NCBI RefSeq assembly: GCF_014192335.1
Contig: NZ_JACHXU010000007.1
Location: forward strand, 62,001 to 126,000
DNA length: 64,000 nt
Reading direction: 5' to 3'
Source of the DNA: Aporhodopirellula rubra
GTDB lineage: Bacteria; Planctomycetota; Planctomycetia; Pirellulales; Pirellulaceae
Made by a program: the position numbers and the translations under genes. The notes beneath the pieces are model-generated. The model saw nothing but the letters and a program-made list of their open reading frames with translations, did no database searches and had not been told where the DNA came from. Within the stretch, counting starts at the first letter, position 1; the number at the start of each line of letters is the position of its first letter. This document shows positions 46,894 to 56,970 of the stretch, in pieces.

Positions 46894-49146
46894 TCAGTCG
46901 CGTGAGCGTCCGCCGCCATCACGGCGAGGACCACGTCCGCCACCACCGCCGCCGCCACGTCGACGACGAGGACGTTCTTCGCCGTCTCCGTCACCACCGC
47001 GATCACCGCCACCGTTCTCTTCGAGTTCCGCAGCCAACGGATCTTCGAGGCCGAGCTCTTCGAGAGCGCGACGACGACTGAGTTTGACGCGGTCATGCTC
47101 ATCGACGTCGATGACCAGAACCTTCATCTCGTCACCAACGGCAACGACACGGTCGAGGCTGCTGATGTATCCGCCACTCATTTCACTGATGTGAACGAGT
47201 CCGTCACGGCCTGGCAGGATCTCAACGAAAGCACCGAATTCCTTGATGCTGCTGACGATGCCGTCGTAGATCTTGCCGATCTGCACGGTCGCCGTGCAGG
47301 CTTCGACTTGCTTCATCGCTTCCATTGCAGACTCTTTGTTGCTGCTGGCGACGAGCACGGTACCGTCATCATCGACTTCGATCACGGCGCCGGTTGTTTC
47401 CTGGATACCACGGATGTTCTTACCACCGGGTCCGATCAGGGCACCGATCTTATCGGGCGAGATCTTCGTGCGGAGCAATCGTGGTGCTGTTGGCGAGATT
47501 TCGCGACGAGGACGTGGGATCGTCGTGAGCATCTTCTTCAGGATTTCGATCCGAGCTTCACGCGACTGCTTCAGCGTCGCACGGATGATGTCTTCACCAA
47601 CACCAGTGACCTTGAGGTCGAGCTGGATACCGGTGATACCGTTTTGAGTTCCGGCGATCTTGAAGTCCATGTCGCCGAAGTGATCTTCGGTTCCGAGGAT
47701 GTCAGTCAGCAGGTGCCAATCGTCGGGTGAGTTCTGAACCAAACCGATCGAGATACCGGCAACCGGGTTGCTGATCGGAACGCCCGAAGCCATCAAACCG
47801 AGAGTCGCACCACAAACCGAAGCCATCGACGAGCTACCGTTCGATTCGGTGATATCGCTGATCACGCGGATCGTGTACGGGAATGCATCGGCAGGTGGCA
47901 GAACAGGAGCAACACTTCGTTCGGCGAGCGAGCCGTGTCCGATTTCCCGACGTCCTGGTCCCCGGATCGGACGGCATTCGCCAACCGAGTACGAAGGGAA
48001 GTTGTAATCGAGCATGAACTTCTTGCTGTACTCGTCTTGCAAGCCGTCAACGCGTTGTTCGTCGCGGCTCGTTCCCAGAGCGATTGTCACCAACGCTTGG
48101 GTTTCACCACGTTGGAACAAAGCCGAACCGTGCACGCACGGCAACAGGTCCGTTTCACAGTGGATCGCACGCAACGAGTTACGGTCACGTCCGTCAGGAC
48201 GCGTTCCCGCGCTGATCAAATCGCGAACGACCTTTTCTTCGAGGTCGTGCCAAACTTTCTTGAAACGGTTGACGCAGATGGCGCCTTCCGCATTCGGGTC
48301 AGGAATGACTTCGCCCATAGCGCGGTCACGCAGAGCACGAGTGGCATCGGCGCGAGCCTGCTTGCCGGAGGTTTGCTGTGCGCTACGGAACTCGTCGTAG
48401 TACGCATCGTTGAGGCGACCGAACAGACCATCGTCAGCCGGTGCTTCGTAAGGAACCTTGACCGGGTTGACCTTTTGATACAGTTCTTCTTGAAGTTCGA
48501 TGACTTCACGGATGACACCGTGAGCGAACTGAATCGCTTCCATCATCTCGTCTTCAGGCATTTCATTGGCGAAGCCTTCGATCATGGCGACCATTTCACG
48601 GCTACCGCTCACGATCATGTCGAGTTCCGATTCTTCGAGTTGATCGAAGGTTGGGAACGCGACCAATTTGCCGTCGACCTTACCGACTCGCACGCTGGCG
48701 ACGGGGCCTAAGAATGGCAACGGGCTGATGTGCAGAGCGGCACCGGCACCGTTCATCGCCAACACGTCACCGTCATTTTGCAAATCGCTGGCGATCACCA
48801 TCGCTTGGATCTGAACTTCGTCCATGTACCCTTCGGGGAACAACGGACGGATCGGGCGGTCCATCAGACGCGAGCTCAAGATTTCCTTGGTGCTCGGACG
48901 TCCTTCTCGCTTCAAGAATCCGCCTGGGAATTTACCAGCAGCGGCGAGCCGCTCGCGGTAGTCGCACATCAGCGGGAAGAAGTCGATGCCTGGACGAGGG
49001 GTTCCCGAAGCAGCGGCCACGAGGACCACCGTGTCACCGTACTGCACCAGCACACTGCCGGCGGCCTGTTTAGCGACGTGCCCCGTTTCAAAGGACATGA
49101 CCGAATCGCCGATTTTTCGCTCGACGCGAATTTTGTGAATACTCAC
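46894..49146 (-). CDS. pnp: Polyribonucleotide nucleotidyltransferase (PNPase)
   Basis: Phosphorolytic 3'-5' exoribonuclease. A GTG start at 49146 with agagg upstream gives 750 residues beginning SIHKIRVERKIGDS, the normal PNPase start. Two RNase PH domains flank a helical domain (FFPLMCDYRERLAAAGKFPG, RPIRPLFPEGY; second half SNGSSSMASVCGATLG, GISIGLV, DFKIAGTQNGITGIQLD). A KH domain (about 550-610, IGALIGPGGKNI) and S1 domain (about 612-690) follow. The tail is rich in Gly, Arg and Asp (RRRRGGGGGGGRGPRRDGGG), unusual for PNPase and RNA-binding-like. Downstream of rpsO, as in many bacteria. Confidence 0.96.
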   Translation of the reverse strand: MSIHKIRVERKIGDSVMSFETGHVAKQAAGSVLVQYGDTVVLVAAASGTPRPGIDFFPLMCDYRERLAAAGKFPGGFLKREGRPSTKEILSSRLMDRPIRPLFPEGYMDEVQIQAMVIASDLQNDGDVLAMNGAGAALHISPLPFLGPVASVRVGKVDGKLVAFPTFDQLEESELDMIVSGSREMVAMIEGFANEMPEDEMMEAIQFAHGVIREVIELQEELYQKVNPVKVPYEAPADDGLFGRLNDAYYDEFRSAQQTSGKQARADATRALRDRAMGEVIPDPNAEGAICVNRFKKVWHDLEEKVVRDLISAGTRPDGRDRNSLRAIHCETDLLPCVHGSALFQRGETQALVTIALGTSRDEQRVDGLQDEYSKKFMLDYNFPSYSVGECRPIRGPGRREIGHGSLAERSVAPVLPPADAFPYTIRVISDITESNGSSSMASVCGATLGLMASGVPISNPVAGISIGLVQNSPDDWHLLTDILGTEDHFGDMDFKIAGTQNGITGIQLDLKVTGVGEDIIRATLKQSREARIEILKKMLTTIPRPRREISPTAPRLLRTKISPDKIGALIGPGGKNIRGIQETTGAVIEVDDDGTVLVASSNKESAMEAMKQVEACTATVQIGKIYDGIVSSIKEFGAFVEILPGRDGLVHISEMSGGYISSLDRVVAVGDEMKVLVIDVDEHDRVKLSRRRALEELGLEDPLAAELEENGGGDRGGDGDGEERPRRRRGGGGGGGRGPRRDGGGRSRD

Positions 49147-49674
49147 CGCAACCTCTATTTTCTTTCTTTTCCTACAAACTACAAAACGGCGGCATACGAC
49201 CGCCAACAACCCCGATACGTTCGATCGATTCCGCGACATCGCTCGAAGAAACCAGCCCAATTGCGGGCGAGGGAATCGACGATGGAACAGGCGGCAATCG
49301 ATGGGAAGCAATGAATGTCGGCGGCGTCGTTCAGACGCACCCTACCGACTCGCACATCACCGCAACACGGCTCGAGAAACACCGTGCCGCTTTCACGTGC
49401 GTGGATTCGATCAGTTGATCGTCGAAACCACGCGTGAATGGACATATAAGAAATGTTCGCCTGGGGCGAACCGTCCGCTTGGATCTGCAACGAACGACTC
49501 AATTTTGAGTCGCTCGAGTCCGAAACGACTGCCGCAGAAACAGGGTTTCCGTCAGCAGTCCATCGCAGCAGCAGAGAGAGTGAAGGCACTCGTTAACAAC
49601 CAATCCGGGGTTTTCCCCCGATGGCCGACCCAAACACGGTCGAAGGACCGCGCCGACGACCGATCTGACAAGAA
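49147..49674. other. rpsO-pnp spacer
   Basis: 528 bases between rpsO and pnp on the minus strand, with no convincing gene. A short G/C hairpin lies just after rpsO (around 49603-49620), without a clear T-run. Confidence 0.4.
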
Positions 49675-49944
49675 CTACTTGCGGATACCGAGCTTACCAA
49701 TGACATCCAGGTATCGCTGAGGATCCTGAGCCCGGACGTAGTCGAGCAAACGCCGACGACGGCTAACCAACCCGAGCAAACCGCGACGTGAGGCGTAATC
49801 CTTACGGTGCGTTCGCATGTGTTCGGTCAATCCGTTGATCCGTTCGGTCAGAATCGCGATCTGAACTTCGGGGGAACCGGTATCGTTTGCGGTCGAACCG
49901 TGCTCGGTGACCACTTCTTTCTTACGTTCTTTCGAGATCGTCAT
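49675..49944 (-). CDS. rpsO: 30S ribosomal protein S15
   Basis: 89 residues, full length, matching S15: [39 protein letters not shown] and [18 protein letters not shown]. It binds the central domain of 16S rRNA. It lies upstream of pnp on the same strand, the common rpsO-pnp order, with an unusually long spacer. Confidence 0.97.
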   Translation of the reverse strand: MTISKERKKEVVTEHGSTANDTGSPEVQIAILTERINGLTEHMRTHRKDYASRRGLLGLVSRRRRLLDYVRAQDPQRYLDVIGKLGIRK

Positions 49945-50285
49945 ACGGAGAACTGTTTCCTAGATGAATCCAATACGGAGGTCACATGCCATCCGCGTCA
50001 GACCCAAGTTTAAGTAAATGATTTTCCCGCGAAGTCTAACGTGCCCCCCTGCGAACGCAACGTCAAATCGGGCCTGGCGGGTGTAATTTTGGATTTTGAC
50101 CGAGCCTTCAACTAGGCCTTAGCGAGCCCATTCGCACGCTACCCTCTCGGTGCACACCCGTCACCGCGAAAAAGCCGCCCGGCACGCCGCCGGACTTGCT
50201 GAATCGGCCAAACCGAATGCCTGATCAGATAAATGTGCTACAGCCCGCCGACCGCGACGTCAGTTCGACACCGGCTCGGAAAACT
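49945..50285. other. Intergenic region upstream of rpsO
   Basis: 341 bases containing the cysC terminator at 50169-50195 and, nearer rpsO, the presumed rpsO promoter. No gene recognised. Confidence 0.5.
50169..50195 (-). terminator. Rho-independent terminator of cysC
   Basis: On the minus strand, a 7-bp stem GTCCGGC/GCCGGGC (one T-G pair; 50195-50189 and 50083 side at 50083+ is not used: the second arm is 50183-50177) with a 5-base loop is followed by GGC and TTTTT (50173-50169). It lies about 90 bases after the cysC stop. Confidence 0.6.
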
Positions 50286-51038
50286 CTAGGATCGGCTCTG
50301 AAACACCCCTCGGTCCACCATCGCCTGCAGAATTTCCACAGCCGCGTCGGCAGGAGTCATCCCTTCGCGAAATCTCAAATGAATTTCGGGAGACTCCGGT
50401 GCCTCGTACGGGTCGCTGATTCCCGTGAAATTCGCGATTTCTCCGGCGATCGCTTTCTTGTACAGCCCCTTGGGATCGCGTTGCTTGCAGACCTCCAGCG
50501 GCGTGTCGACGAACACCTCCAAAAAGTCACCTGGACGCCCATCGGCCTCGACCATCCGGCGAACCCGATCGCGGTCGCGGCGATACGGGCTCACGAAAGC
50601 CGCCAACGTGATCAAACCCGCGTTAGCCATCAGCGATGAAACCGCACCGATCCGGCGAATATTCTCTTCTCGATCGACGGCGGAAAATCCGAGCCCGAAC
50701 CGCGCCGCAAATTCGTCACCGTGCTCCTCGGCGAGCCCCGAGGGCGGTGAACAGAGCCCGTGACGCACATTGTCTCCGTCGAGCAACGTCGACGCCGCCC
50801 CGCGACCGATCAACAGCCGATCCAACTCATTGGCGATCGTCGATTTCCCGCAGCCACTCAGTCCCGTGAACCAAACCACCGTGCCACGCTGAGTCAGATT
50901 GGATTCCCGCGCCACACGGTCCACGGTCGTCTCATGCCAAACGATGTTTTGCGAGATGCCCTCCGATGCCGGAGGTGACAATTCCGACGAAGACGAGGCC
51001 TGAGTTGATTGCGAAGACGGCCCGGTAGGTTGATTCAT
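50286..51038 (-). CDS. cysC: Adenylyl-sulfate kinase
   Basis: Phosphorylates APS to PAPS in sulfate assimilation. 250 residues, with an N-terminal disordered tail (1-28), the [11 protein letters not shown] lead-in and P-loop [11 protein letters not shown] (57-67). [10 protein letters not shown] (86-95) and [18 protein letters not shown] (116-133) are intact but are separated by about 19 extra residues (97-115, [15 protein letters not shown]), where typical CysC has only a few. The later [18 protein letters not shown] matches the family. No ATP sulfurylase is in the window. Confidence 0.93.
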   Translation of the reverse strand: MNQPTGPSSQSTQASSSSELSPPASEGISQNIVWHETTVDRVARESNLTQRGTVVWFTGLSGCGKSTIANELDRLLIGRGAASTLLDGDNVRHGLCSPPSGLAEEHGDEFAARFGLGFSAVDREENIRRIGAVSSLMANAGLITLAAFVSPYRRDRDRVRRMVEADGRPGDFLEVFVDTPLEVCKQRDPKGLYKKAIAGEIANFTGISDPYEAPESPEIHLRFREGMTPADAAVEILQAMVDRGVFQSRS

Positions 51039-51107
51039 GGTTCAATGCAATGGTGTTGTTCGTGCAAGTTCATTCGATCGAGAATCGGCAGATCACAGAT
51101 CGGAAAA

Positions 51108-52646
51108 TCAGAGGTTGTATCGAGCCTTCAGCCCGTCGCGGTGCACCCCGGCGAGCCGTTCATGGCTGCCCCAACCCGCCGCTCGGCAGGCCAAAATGTA
51201 TTGATCGAGAAGTTCGCCGTATCGTCGCAGTGGTTCCGCACCGAGATCCCATCCGGCCGCGTACAAAAGCCGAGCGGATGTCTGGGGTGACGACGCGGAC
51301 AAGGATTGATCGATCAGCATTTGGGAATACTGCGTGCGAATGGAACCCGATCCGTCGGCAGGGCATCGCCCGCAATACTGTAGCAATTGCTCGTCACCGA
51401 TCACCCCGGGCAGGCGACCAAGTTGATCGGGAAGCGGAGTGAAAGATTGACCGTCGTGATTGGCACCTGGACTCACGGTGCCGCCGATTTCGTCCAAGAA
51501 CCGAGCCGAGAATTTAGCGACGCCGTCCGAGGATGTGGCCCAGTGAGTTCGCAGCCGAACGCTTTGATCGGTAAACACGCTGCACCTCAATGCATTGGTA
51601 AACGCCTGAGTCGCCCCAATCGTGTCACCGCCGGACCACTTAACGTACCCGAGCAAATCGTGGCCCCACGACAAATCACGGTTCGACGCACAAATCACCG
51701 ACGCATGATGGGCTACCTCGTCCCATCGCTGCTGAGCGGGATCGAAAGCCGACGCGGGCATGCGCAGTGCCTGCTGCAAGCACGCGGCGATTTCGCCCGG
51801 CATCGTTCGCAAATCGAACGACCAACGCATCAGATCGTTCCACACCAATTCTAAATCGTGAGCGATCTTAGGACTAAGGTGCCCGGCCAACTCACTTGAA
51901 AGTGCATCAATCACCAACTGGCATCGTACGGGAGTCTCACAGAGCCCGTTACTCAAAAAATCATTCGCTAGCCGCGACGGATCGCCCGGCCCTTGCCAAT
52001 CGATCGCGTCGATCGCGGGCAAGCAATCGCTCACCCATTGTCCCCACGGATGAGAACGCCAATCCTGCGGCCCACTCGGTGCACCACTTTCGATAACCAT
52101 CTCCGCGTCGGCCTCGAATGCGGGCTCGGCGTGCCGCCGATCCGGCTGAGGCAAACGAGCCAGCGACCAATCAAACAGAAACGCTTCCGCCAATCGGCTG
52201 CCCCATGGCAACCAATCGCCTCCGCCGTGATACCACTGGCAAATGTCGGTCGAGATCCCCGTTTGTTTCGCCAGCTCCGGATCGAGCAAACGAAGGCACA
52301 GCCAATCCCCGGCCCCATTACCCACCAATGGCAGAAAGTTCGGCGGCATCAACGGCGGCCAGAACGGGTCCGGCACCGTCGACAACAGCGTCTGCGGCGT
52401 GGCCGAATAACGAAACTCACCCCAATTCAGATTCTGTGCTCCGGGCTGCGAGCCCGTTCCGTGGGAACAGAGCTCGTCCCACCAATGACACAATTCATCG
52501 TCAAAATCGATACCGAATCGCTCGGACAGACGCGAAGACCAACGATCCGGACCGCTGCTGCCGGCGGCCGCAGATGGGATCGAACTCGCCGCATCTTCCT
52601 TTTTGGCCACAGAGTCGTCGTCGGTAGTCGAATGCGGAATGGTCAC
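51108..52646 (-). CDS. Hypothetical protein with SUKH (SMI1/KNR4)-like N-terminal domain
   Basis: 512 residues. The first about 170 residues have SMI1/KNR4-like features: an aromatic-rich PDPFWPPLMPPNFLPLVGNGAGDWLCLRL stretch, where the GNGAGDWLCLRL pattern is the usual SUKH core, followed by a WYHGGGDW segment. The rest is helical (TPR-like near 335-355) and unrecognised. SUKH domains are often toxin immunity or regulatory modules, but no toxin is adjacent. It starts 140 bases upstream of the divergent esterase gene. Confidence 0.55.
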   Translation of the reverse strand: MTIPHSTTDDDSVAKKEDAASSIPSAAAGSSGPDRWSSRLSERFGIDFDDELCHWWDELCSHGTGSQPGAQNLNWGEFRYSATPQTLLSTVPDPFWPPLMPPNFLPLVGNGAGDWLCLRLLDPELAKQTGISTDICQWYHGGGDWLPWGSRLAEAFLFDWSLARLPQPDRRHAEPAFEADAEMVIESGAPSGPQDWRSHPWGQWVSDCLPAIDAIDWQGPGDPSRLANDFLSNGLCETPVRCQLVIDALSSELAGHLSPKIAHDLELVWNDLMRWSFDLRTMPGEIAACLQQALRMPASAFDPAQQRWDEVAHHASVICASNRDLSWGHDLLGYVKWSGGDTIGATQAFTNALRCSVFTDQSVRLRTHWATSSDGVAKFSARFLDEIGGTVSPGANHDGQSFTPLPDQLGRLPGVIGDEQLLQYCGRCPADGSGSIRTQYSQMLIDQSLSASSPQTSARLLYAAGWDLGAEPLRRYGELLDQYILACRAAGWGSHERLAGVHRDGLKARYNL

Positions 52647-52781
52647 GTTCTATGATGAGGGGCCAGAGTGGCCTTCCGGTCAGACAATTGCGAAGAAAAG
52701 GAGCGTAATCGGCGCGAACGCCGTTTATCGCTCGCCAGCGTAGCGGTCTGATCCTACTAAACGCAAGACAAACGGTTTTCG

Positions 52782-54224
52782 ATGAGATCGCCCCTACCTA
52801 CAAGTTCCCATTGTACCGAAAAGTTTCGCTTCACACCCGGGGCGGCACCCGCGAACGGGTTTCGACGCGTTTTGCTCGTGGCGGCCCCCCTCCTTTTCGT
52901 GTTCCCGACGCTGAACCCCATGAACGCATCTTCACAGGAGTTCCAGCCGAATTATGACGAATCGAAGATCCCACCCTATGTTCTTCCCGATCCGCTTTTG
53001 ACAGCCTCGGGCGATCGCGTGACGTCCCCCGAACAATGGGCGGCCCGGCGTGCCGAAACGATCGAATTGTTCGAAAACCACGTTTTCGGTCGAATGCCGG
53101 CAGAAAGGAACGTCGACGCCAAAGTCGTCCGCCGCGATCCGACCATCAACGATGGCAACACGATCCGGTACGAACTGACCGTGACGATCCACCCGCTCAA
53201 GGCTTCCACGACGACCGAACCGAAATCGCTGGAAATCCACGTCCTCGCCGATGTCCCTAAACAGCCGGACTCCGGCGGTGACGAGGGCCAAATCTCGAGC
53301 GGCCCGTATCCCGCCTTCCTCGGCCTTAACTTTCACGGCAATCACACCGTCTCGCCAGATCCCTCGATCCGAATCCCGTCATCGTGGGTTCCCGATCGAG
53401 GCTCGCAAACCACCGACGGGCACCGCGCGACCGAGCGTGGCCGCGGCGTCGCCGCATCGCGGTGGCCAAATCGCATGATCAACGGCGCAGGCTACGCAGT
53501 GATCACGGCCTACTGCGGCGACATTGACCCAGACTTTGACGACGGATTTCAAAACGGCCTTCATGCGTTGATGCCTGACTATGTCGAGAGTCTGCCGCCC
53601 GATCAACGACCGGGGACGATCGCGGCATGGTCCTACGGCCTGTCATGCATTCTTGACGCGGTCACGGCGACAGAAGAACTCAACATCGATGCCTCAAATG
53701 TCGCGTTAATCGGGCACTCACGATTGGGCAAAACTTCGCTGTGGGCTGGTGCGACGGATACACGTTTCGCGGCCGTCATCAGCAACAACTCGGGATGCGG
53801 CGGCGCGGCACTGTCACGGCGCGCCTTTGGCGAAACCGTTGCCCGGATCAACCGAAATTTCCCTCATTGGTTTTGCGAGGGATTTCATCATTACGACCAG
53901 CGCGAAAGTGAACTGCCCGTCGACTCACATCAACTCTTAGCGATGGCCGCACCACGCCCCATCGCCGTCGGCAGCGCAGTCGATGATCAGTGGGCCGACC
54001 CGAGAGGTGAATTCCTGGCCTCGCTTCACGCATCCCCGGTCTATGAAGTACTCGGCCTCGCGGGCCTGAAGGACGAAGAAAACCAAACGCCTTCCGATCT
54101 TCCCGTCGTCGACGATGCCTTCACCTCGGGCACCATCTCGTATCACCTCCGCACTGGCAAGCACGACCTGAAAGAATCCGACTGGATGCGGTACATCCAA
54201 TTCCTTGATCGCTTCCTCAAATAA
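52782..54224 (+). CDS. Exported CE15-type (glucuronoyl) esterase
   Basis: 480 residues with an N-terminal signal (RRVLLVAAPLLFVFP, cleavage near PMNA). CE15 esterases cleave ester bonds between lignin and glucuronoxylan or act on related uronate esters. The nucleophile Ser313 is in GHSRLGKTSLWAGATD, followed by FAAVISNNSGCGGAALSRR, both hallmarks of the family; the upstream AITAYCGDIDPDF and FHGNHTVS segments also match. A His in HHYDQR or HDLKESD may complete the triad. It probably acts on algal or plant polysaccharides. Confidence 0.88.
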   Translation: MRSPLPTSSHCTEKFRFTPGAAPANGFRRVLLVAAPLLFVFPTLNPMNASSQEFQPNYDESKIPPYVLPDPLLTASGDRVTSPEQWAARRAETIELFENHVFGRMPAERNVDAKVVRRDPTINDGNTIRYELTVTIHPLKASTTTEPKSLEIHVLADVPKQPDSGGDEGQISSGPYPAFLGLNFHGNHTVSPDPSIRIPSSWVPDRGSQTTDGHRATERGRGVAASRWPNRMINGAGYAVITAYCGDIDPDFDDGFQNGLHALMPDYVESLPPDQRPGTIAAWSYGLSCILDAVTATEELNIDASNVALIGHSRLGKTSLWAGATDTRFAAVISNNSGCGGAALSRRAFGETVARINRNFPHWFCEGFHHYDQRESELPVDSHQLLAMAAPRPIAVGSAVDDQWADPRGEFLASLHASPVYEVLGLAGLKDEENQTPSDLPVVDDAFTSGTISYHLRTGKHDLKESDWMRYIQFLDRFLK

Positions 54225-54251
54225 TAAAGGCGTCGGTACCTTTCCGCACGC

Positions 54252-54280
54252 CGATGCATTCATTGCATCGCAGCGTTTTT
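54252..54280 (+). terminator. Possible terminator of the CE15 gene
   Basis: A 7-bp stem CGATGCA/TGCATCG (54252-54258, 54264-54270) with a 5-base loop is followed by cagcg and TTTTT (54276-54280), 27 bases after the stop. The gap before the T-run is a little long. Confidence 0.4.
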
Positions 54281-54343
54281 CCACTCAGGCAAACGTCATC
54301 GATCAAAGTCGGACAACGTTTTCACTCAGAAAGAACGTTCGAC

Positions 54344-55273
54344 TTACGCGGCGCGGTATTGGATCAACCCGCGGAGCGTCTGCATCAACGTCGAGATACG
54401 AGGACGGAATTGATCGTCGAGAAACTCACCTTCAAAGCTCGTCGGAACTTCCATCACGACTTTGGCCCGACGCGCGACCTTCGCGGTTACTTCGGCGTCA
54501 AAGCCACGATCGCATTCACGCAATTCAAGCGAACGGATCAGGTCACCACGGAACACCTTGTGTGAACTTTCCATGTCCGAGATTTTCATCCCGGTAGCGA
54601 GGTTTGCCACGAGCGTTGTGATGCGTCCCGACAAACGCGACGCGATCGAGATTCCTCGACGTGTGTCACGACGAAGCCGCCGAGAACCGTAAACGGCGTC
54701 GGCCTTGTTCTCGAGAATCGGCCATACCGCGCCGAGCAAGTCGGCAGGATCGTACGCCATGTCAGCGTCTTGGATGGCAACGACACGGCCCGTCGAATGT
54801 CGCAATGCCATCCGAATCGCCGAACCACGGCCGTGGTGTTTACGACGGCGGAGCACCGTCAAATTTGATTTCGGCATCAGGCTTCGAGCGTAATGCCAAC
54901 TTCCGTCAGTGCTGCCATCATCGACAACGATCACTTCGCATGACGCGGGCATCACTTCTTCGATCCGCGATAGCACTTCAGGCAAACTCTCACGGGCGTT
55001 GTACACCGGCACGATGATTGAGATATCAAACGACGTGACGGGTGTGTTACCGCAGGCAACCTGCTGCGCCTCAGCAATCAAACTGAGAGTATCATCAATT
55101 CGTTCGAGAACGTCGTCTGCATACGACGTCGAGTGGGGCGATTCCCATGCGGTCTCGTCAGCGATCTTTTCAATCGCGGGAACGTAGTCCAGTGTCGCCC
55201 CGTCGTCGTTCGGACTCAGCGGGAATGCTGGTGAGTCGGTCTTGCTCGGTGATTCAATCGTCGAAGTTGCCAT
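54344..55273 (-). CDS. GT2 family glycosyltransferase (dolichol-phosphate mannosyltransferase-like)
   Basis: 309 residues. A disordered N-terminal region (1-80) precedes the GT-A domain: ISIIVPVYNARESLPEVL, VIVVDDGSTDGSW, and the DAD metal motif in AIQDADMAYDPADL. MESSHKVFRGDL and ECDRGFDAEVTAKV at the end fit DPM-like enzymes. It probably transfers a sugar to a polyprenyl phosphate or glycan. No transmembrane segment is seen at the C-terminus. Confidence 0.88.
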   Translation of the reverse strand: MATSTIESPSKTDSPAFPLSPNDDGATLDYVPAIEKIADETAWESPHSTSYADDVLERIDDTLSLIAEAQQVACGNTPVTSFDISIIVPVYNARESLPEVLSRIEEVMPASCEVIVVDDGSTDGSWHYARSLMPKSNLTVLRRRKHHGRGSAIRMALRHSTGRVVAIQDADMAYDPADLLGAVWPILENKADAVYGSRRLRRDTRRGISIASRLSGRITTLVANLATGMKISDMESSHKVFRGDLIRSLELRECDRGFDAEVTAKVARRAKVVMEVPTSFEGEFLDDQFRPRISTLMQTLRGLIQYRAA

Positions 55274-55716
55274 ATGCCCATTACTCTGCGTTGCTGAGAA
55301 AGGCGATCACTCGCGCCGGTGAGTCTTTTCATCGGCGCCGAGGAAGTGTTCGCCAAGGGAACTATGGGGAACGATCACTCGGCGAGACGCCACCTCGCCG
55401 CAAATCCGAACGATTCTCTAGACAACTGTTTCGTCCCCCCTAACGACAAATCCGAACGAATCGATTGTGCGGATCAACGCCGAGTTTGACATGTGATGCC
55501 GCCTTCCGAATCGAGGTGCAAACGCCGTCATTTGGTTTTCGTTGCATTAATCCCACACCCAAATGGCATCGCCCCGTGAGACGAATCATTTCTTAATCTC
55601 ACACCAAACTTACCTTTGGCGAACTTGACGGCTGATTGCGGGCTGGTTCACGGACGTTTACCTTAATAGGAACACGTTACTTCCCTCGTCTACCTCCGCA
55701 ATTACGAGTTTGGGCC
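55274..55716. other. Divergent intergenic region
   Basis: 443 bases between the glycosyltransferase (minus) and the helical protein (plus). No gene or RNA was recognised; it presumably contains both promoters. Confidence 0.4.
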
Positions 55717-56970
55717 ATGAGCCAACAAGCACAAGCCAACGCTCCTGACGATAAACCTCAGTCGCAAACCCAATCGAGTCCCTCCCAGCCAAACTTGGAT
55801 ACCCGCTCCACATCGATGCGGGATTATCTCGACCGGGCACTCGAAACATTGAAGAAATTCGGAGGCGGTAAGAACGAAGCGCCTCAAGAACTGATCACAT
55901 TGCTCGAAGACGTGAAGTACCTCGACGAAGCCAAGGTGCTCGCGATCGCGGAAGTGATCAAACACATGAGTTCGTTCAACGCGTTGGTCCGCGAGAACGT
56001 CGAAAGTGTTCAAATCGGCAACCGGTACATGGACATCGCACAAATGTTCGATTCCATCCGGGACGACAGCAAACGCTTGATCTCGCAACTCGACGACGGC
56101 AAAATCAGCGGAACCGAGAAGGTATCCAATTGGTGGATGAAGATGCGTCGGGGTACCCCGAGCGACCGATTCGAGCAGATTGTGGAAGTCTACGGCGATG
56201 TCGCCAAAGACACCAAACACGCTCTGAAATCGGAAGAGCAAATCATGGACGCGTACATCGATTTTCGGTTTGCACTGAAGGAATCGGAAGTCCTCGCCCG
56301 AGAACTGCTCGACCAGCACCTGCCGATTCTCGAAGCGGCCAAAGATGGTCTCGCCACCGCGCAAACCACATTGGACAATTACGAAGGAACGGATGAAGGC
56401 GGCAAGAGTCAGCTAGAGCTTCGCCGCGACGAAGCCCGGCACCGGTTCGAGAAAGAAGACAAGACTTATCAATTGCTGAAAGACATCGCCGAAAACCTCG
56501 AAATCGGATACGACGTCGGCGAAACCCTGATCACCAAATTGAAACAAACCCACGACGTAAAAGAACGCGTGTTCCGCCGTGCGGTCACGTTCTTCACCAC
56601 CAACGAACACGTCTTCACAATCCTCGGCACGGTCTACACGAGCCAGCACGGGTTACATGAGGTCACTCAGGCGACCGAGGCCATGAAAGACGGCGTCAAT
56701 CGCGGACTCGAGGACGTCGCCAGCCTCGGACGTGAACTCGAACGGGCTGCCCTCAAAGCCGGTTATGGCAGCACGATTGATCCGGAATCCGTCCAAAAGC
56801 TCGTCGACGCGATCAGCGGATTCCAAATTGAATCGCTGCAAATGATCGCCGAACTCCGCAAAGAGAGCGAAGAAAGCACCAAAGCGATTCGTAAGAGTGT
56901 CGAAGAGGGCAAGCGAAAATATCAAGCGACGCTGGGACGCTACGCTCGCGGTGAATCCTTGACGGGCTAA
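55717..56970 (+). CDS. Large soluble helical protein, TelA-like in layout
   Basis: The ATG at 55717 gives 417 residues. After a disordered Gln/Ser-rich N-terminus (1-35) nearly everything is alpha-helical, with coiled-coil-like stretches (about 130-270) and a segment FFTTNEHVFTILGTVYTSQHG near residue 290. No signal peptide or membrane helix was found, and only one cysteine-poor region. The layout resembles TelA/toxic-anion-resistance proteins, but I could not confirm this; similar planctomycete proteins are sometimes called surface proteins. A strong terminator follows. Confidence 0.65.
   Translation: MSQQAQANAPDDKPQSQTQSSPSQPNLDTRSTSMRDYLDRALETLKKFGGGKNEAPQELITLLEDVKYLDEAKVLAIAEVIKHMSSFNALVRENVESVQIGNRYMDIAQMFDSIRDDSKRLISQLDDGKISGTEKVSNWWMKMRRGTPSDRFEQIVEVYGDVAKDTKHALKSEEQIMDAYIDFRFALKESEVLARELLDQHLPILEAAKDGLATAQTTLDNYEGTDEGGKSQLELRRDEARHRFEKEDKTYQLLKDIAENLEIGYDVGETLITKLKQTHDVKERVFRRAVTFFTTNEHVFTILGTVYTSQHGLHEVTQATEAMKDGVNRGLEDVASLGRELERAALKAGYGSTIDPESVQKLVDAISGFQIESLQMIAELRKESEESTKAIRKSVEEGKRKYQATLGRYARGESLTG

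Noticed and set aside
47935-48711. 258-codon plus-strand frame within pnp
   Set aside because: Antisense to well-conserved PNPase; composition (Val, Arg, Asp, Phe, Thr) is typical of a reverse reading.
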